Below are positions 33,103 to 36,913 of a stretch of 36,913 bases of DNA, in pieces (the stretch's first letter is position 1; the number at the start of each line of letters is the position of its first letter). The stretch comes from Amphimedon queenslandica (taxonomy: Eukaryota; Porifera; Demospongiae; Haplosclerida; Niphatidae): positions 1 through 36,913 of the forward strand of contig NW_003546393.1 in the NCBI RefSeq assembly GCF_000090795.2, read 5' to 3'. The position numbers were made by a program, and so were the translations under genes. A model generated the notes under the pieces. That model saw only the letters and a list, made by a program, of their open reading frames with translations. It made no database searches and had not been told where the DNA came from.

Positions 33103-34450
33103 ATGCCGAAGACTCGTGGCCGCAGTCATGTCAGAGGTCAAGCTTGAGGTTCAAGACACAATGTCACTATAGTCACTGCTGCTATTGCTACTTGTTTGAG
33201 TGATGGGGCCGCAGTGGCTGTCTCTGACTCTGATCCTGGTAGCCGGGAATATTCTGTGTTCCTGGACATGATCTTTAAGGACTTGCGTTGTCAGTTAGAC
33301 AATGTCTCCACTCCTCTTCCTGTGCCATTTTCAGGCCTTGCAGCCACCCCCATCTGTTCTCATACAACTCCTGGGCTCCCAAAACCCGCTTTAACCTCAG
33401 CACTAGCAGGTAGCTCGTCAGGTGTGTCGACCATTAGTCCTACATCTTGTTTCTGGGTAGGAATCTTACTCATACCGTATTATTTTATTTTATTTCATTT
33501 ATTTGTTTATTTGTCTACTGGTGTTGTTACCTTCATCATTCCATTTCTTGCTGGGTCTTTTACTCTGTTGCTACAGGTTGGCCCTTTGTCTTAGGATTGC
33601 TCCCACATCCAGCGTCAGTGTCCACATTGCTTCTCTTCACTTCTGCCCCCTCCCTGCTAGTGGTACCTATTGCCCCATTACGAGTCCTGCCTGGGGGCAG
33701 CCCTTCTCCCACAGCCACCATATTCCCAGCCTTTGCCAATCACCAGCTATCAACCTCAGATGGGCCTCAGTTTGTCGTTATCTTCTAAAGCCATGCCTGC
33801 TATACTCGTCCAAAGGATTTGGGAGGGACAATGCATTGAAATGCTGGACCTCCTGGGGCACAACATTGCCTTGTCTCATCACTTTAAGGCTGCTGCAGTG
33901 TGCTTCCCCACTGTGGTCCCTGCTTCCAGGTCCCGCCTTTGTAAAGTTTCCTCGCTACCATCGTGGGTGTACTATTATTTGACATACTTTCCTGTGTTGT
34001 TCCCAGACCAAACTGTTCATAATCATCTGATGTATGCCATACAGATAGTGAGAGAAGCCCTACAACATGGTGGTCGGGGCTGGCTTGATTATGAAAGCTT
34101 GTTTCGGCAATAGGCGGTGATAGACCCATTCTTGCAGTGGTGTATCCTCCATCCTAGTCTAATGGCTTCTACTGCACTTAGTCTTCGTCCTTGATCGGGG
34201 TCGTTTTGTTGTTTATGCCAAAGATTTGATGACTAACCCTCAGAATGTGCGATGATCTTTCTCAGGCACCCAATTTGTATGAATTTTGGGCCTAGGAATA
34301 CACAAATTTGTCTATTGTGGAACGACAGCCGCTGTTCCTTTGCATTATGGCCGTGTGTTTGTGTGCATGCCTGTGCCACATGTGAGAGATCCCAGCATTG
34401 GGCCTGGGACTGTAGAGATACCCCGCCAGACTCTAGGTTCCGTACCTCAT
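33103..34450 (+). pseudogene. DIRS gag-like protein relic with CCHC zinc knuckle
   Basis: Begins MPKTRGRSHVRGQ, a basic start, then a stop. Further in, another frame reads SLSSKAMPAILVQRIWEGQC, IEMLDLLGHN and TYFPVLFPDQTVHNHLMYAI, ending GRGWLDYESLFRQ before a stop; the pattern fits DIRS gag proteins as I recall them. Downstream, 34372-34413 encodes CATCERSQHWAWDC, a perfect C-x2-C-x4-H-x4-C knuckle that would bind nucleic acid. Several stops and frame shifts separate these pieces. Confidence 0.6.
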
Positions 34451-35089
34451 TTGTAAGGCAGGGCTCCTCCTATTCACTCCTGGCCCACCTACATCATCTC
34501 ATTAACTCCCATTGTTGCGCCCCTCTTTCGTCTATTACGTTTCATGTTTTTGATTGTACAATTATCCTATTTTGGGTTGCATTGGTTATTTCTGATACTG
34601 TTTTATCTTATGTTCCATTTGCTGCTTGTTTTGCCCAGTTAAGGTGTGCCTTTGGACCAGGTTTTGTTGCATTGCTTTAGCTAAGCTGTGGTGTTGCCAG
34701 TGGTGGTTATTACTATCCTTGTTTATTACCCGCGATGGCATGGCATCGTCTTATCTAATGCTGAGCTCACTTTATTATGGTTGGCTCTTTGTTTTTTGAG
34801 AGAATGGGTCTATTGGGGGATTCCTACATTTATTGGTATCATCTCCAAGAGTTGGCTGGGTTTAGCCAACTTCACCAGTGAACTAATCACTCTTTTGGTC
34901 TTTTCTGGTGCAGTATTCAGATAAAGACTTGGCTTCCTAAGTCTTTTGTGGATTGAGGGATGGGTTTTGTATTGGCTTGTCCTCCCCAGTCCCTTTTTGA
35001 TCTTTGACTCGGAATCACCCATCCTGTCACACACAACCAGAGGTTATTTCTACTTACATTAGGGAGGAGATAACTGCTGGCCTCATGTT

Positions 35090-36280
35090 AGACCCATTGC
35101 CTCTGTCCAACCAAGTGCATGTTAGCCCCATTGGCCTAGCCCCTAAGGGCCATGAGGTAATGTATGGAGGATGATTGTCGACCTGTCTTTTCCTAAGGGT
35201 AAGAGTTTTAATGACAGTATTCCTTCTGACATATGCTCCCTTAGTTACCCATCAGTGGATGATGCTGTGTCGTCCTGGAACTTGGCCAGTTTACACAAAT
35301 GGTAAAACTCGACCTGAAGAGGCCCTACCGGATCCTGCCCATCACCCCCGTGATCACCTGGTCCTGGGGGTTGTTTGGGAGGGCCTGGTGTTTATTGACC
35401 ATTGCCTCCAGTTTGACCTTTGTTCAGCTCCGAAAATCTTCATAGCATTTGCAAATGCTTTGGCCTGGGTTCCGCTTCGGGTCTCCACTATCTCATGAGG
35501 GTACCCAAGCTTTACACACTACCTTTGGGACACTCACAGACCTAGGGGTTTCTCTTTTACTGCCAAATCTCAAGTACCACTGTCACATTTTTGGGAATTA
35601 TTCTTGATTCTGTTCACTTAGAGCTTAGGCTATCCCAGCTACCCCAGCACAAGGTCCAGCACATCCAGGCCATTGTTGGATGTTGTAGAGAATAATGTTC
35701 CCTTTGGCTGTCTGACTTTGAGTCTCTGCAGGGCCACCTGTCACACGCGGCAGTGGTGGTAAAACCTGGCTGCATTTTCCTTCAGGAACTTTTTTTATGG
35801 CCATGGTCACTGGGAGGTACTATTTTTTTCATCTCGTTGCCACTGCTAAGGCAGACCTGGCATGGTGCAATTGCTTTCTGCAGGACTGGCTTTGGGGGGG
35901 GGGCTTTATTTTCTGGAGGATGTACATTCCTTGTGTGGGGCTTGGCTGCGGGGCTTTGTCATCCCTTAATGAACGGTTGGAGGCCCAGTGGCTACACTCT
36001 TGGAACAAAGTTAGTATTGCTGCTAAAGAAATGGTCGCAATAGTCATGGCCGTTGCTGTGTGGCGGAGAGAGTGGCACTGGTGCCACGTTTTTTTCATTG
36101 TGATAACGCAGCAGTGGTGGTTGTAATCTAGAGAAAAGCTGCTAAAGACAGGAAGAATTTGCATCACATTTTGTACTGCCTCTATGTCTATACAGCCTTC
36201 TACCAATTCTCATACAGTACCCAACATTTGCTGGGGGTCACAAACGTGCCAGCGGATGCCTTGTCTAGAGGAAATATGTC
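35090..36280 (+). pseudogene. DIRS reverse transcriptase and RNase H relic
   Basis: Starts VHVSPIGLAPKGHEVMYGG, then MIVDLSFPKGKSFNDSI, SLSYPSVDDAV and, after frame changes, VKLDLKRPYRILPITP and SAPKIFIAFANALAW. The catalytic YLDD position reads HYLMR, so the second active-site Asp pair is gone. DFESLQGHLSHAAVVVKPG follows, then RNase H-like KEMVAIVMAVAVW and FHCDNAAVVVV (HCDN holds a catalytic Asp), ending VPADALSRGNM, the ADALSR block typical of these elements. There are at least four frame changes or stops. It would copy RNA into DNA if intact; it is not. Confidence 0.75.
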
Positions 36281-36399
36281 ACTCATTCTTTCCTTTTTTC
36301 CACAGGCCGCCCCATCGTGGGTCCCGTTAGAAGTATCTCAGCTGCTGCTGTCTCACAAACTGAACTGGGGTCGCCAAATTTGATAGAGCAGTTTAGGAG

Positions 36400-36913
36400 T
36401 ACCTTGTCACTTAATTTTCTCTGAATGCCCTACGCTCATGCTGATCTGCACTCAACTGTTACATTCAGTCTTGTCGTCATTTGGGTTTGTTGTCCCCCTT
36501 GGTCACCATTGAACCTGTCTTGGCTCAATTTGCTGCTTTATTGGCAGGCCGTGATCTTGCCTGTGAGTTAATCAGGGTTTATTTTAGTGGTATCCGGTTT
36601 GCGCAGATTGCCCTTGGCTTCCTAGACCCTGCCATTTTAGTCTACCCTGTCTGAATATGTCCTAAGGGGTATAAAGCGATCATCACCATGTCACCAGAGA
36701 CCACAACGTCCTCCTGTGACACCACATATTCAGAAGATTTTGTTTACTGCATTGGTGCAGCGCCCAGTTTCTCCTGATACGGCTATGTTGTGTGCGGCCT
36801 GCTGTACCGGCTTCTTTGGTCTTTTAAGGACAGGCGAGTGGCTGTGGATTTTCACTCATTTCCATCCTTGTCGTGCTCAAACTACGCTGTAGCAAAATGG
36901 ATGTGTTTGGAGT
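36400..36913 (+). pseudogene. Tyrosine recombinase (DIRS YR), partial
   Basis: From 36641 one open frame reads STLSEYVLRGIKRS, then RPPVTPHIQKILFTALVQ, then CAACCTGFFGLLRTGEW, which matches the first half of the DIRS recombinase catalytic domain; the Arg of LRTGE is the first catalytic Arg in the family. The His-x-x-Arg and Tyr parts would lie beyond the window. The 36400-36640 part has stops. It would insert the DNA copy without target duplication. Confidence 0.65.

Larger units (their letters stand above)
33103..36913 (+). mobile_element. DIRS-like retroelement, decayed, cut by window end
   Basis: On the plus strand, order and content match DIRS elements: a gag-like region with a CCHC knuckle, then reverse transcriptase, RNase H and a tyrosine recombinase, with no protease and no DDE integrase. 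Base composition is visibly richer in G and C than the surroundings. Frames change repeatedly. The start is placed at the gag ATG; the true 5' repeat is not identified. Confidence 0.8.

Noticed and set aside
35829-36206. Minus-strand 125-codon frame
   Set aside because: It is antisense to the RNase H part of the DIRS relic, which has clear motifs on plus.

Overview
The window looks like a repeat-rich, AT-rich chromosome segment of an invertebrate animal. Several gene relics have short introns with GT/AG ends. The families seen (DIRS-type retroelement, amplified RecQ-like helicase, HECT ligase relic, Ulp1-PHD relic, DNCxGQNKNN transposase-like gene) together suggest a demosponge such as Amphimedon. 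That is inference from memory of family distribution, and a cnidarian is the main alternative. I see no bacterial operon, rRNA gene or CRISPR array, and no intact host gene.

Layout. 1-4648: non-coding, with a diverged direct repeat (about 1770-2090 and 3310-3640) and some hairpins. 4649-9803: a complete DNA-transposon relic with 36-bp terminal inverted repeats. It holds, on the minus strand, a multi-exon transposase-like pseudogene (DNCTGQNKNN motif, zinc-knuckle end) and a second small gene with an RGG-rich exon, separated by 53-bp hairpin-bearing tandem repeats. 9804-13250: fragments of a plus-strand RING-like zinc-finger gene and a minus-strand GPSYG-family gene that ends in a palindrome. 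13900-15400: a minus-strand Ulp1 protease-PHD finger pseudogene with candidate upstream exons. 15744-17461: foldback and CAGGGG-type miniature elements. 17927-18912: a minus-strand DDE transposase-like pseudogene. 20210-22290: a RecQ-like helicase pseudogene whose 5' flank is the terminal repeat of a mobile element. A short derivative of the same family lies at 24791-25331 with an 11-bp target duplication. 22300-24600: satellite-like blocks and an unrecognised exon. 26198-29837: a minus-strand HECT-domain pseudogene. 29942-30575: a miniature element with a tRNA-like segment and a foldback repeat. 30640-32900: tandem and dispersed repeats. 33103-36913: a decayed DIRS-like retroelement (gag with CCHC knuckle, reverse transcriptase, RNase H, start of the tyrosine recombinase), cut by the window end.

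Almost every protein-like segment carries in-frame stops or frameshifts, so the window is best read as a graveyard of transposable elements. The most interesting features are the mobile element that carries a RecQ helicase, the two-gene DNCxGQNKNN transposon, and the clustering of ubiquitin/SUMO-type domains (RING-like, Ulp1, HECT) among repeats. Protein calls come from reading conceptual translations by eye; no database search was run.
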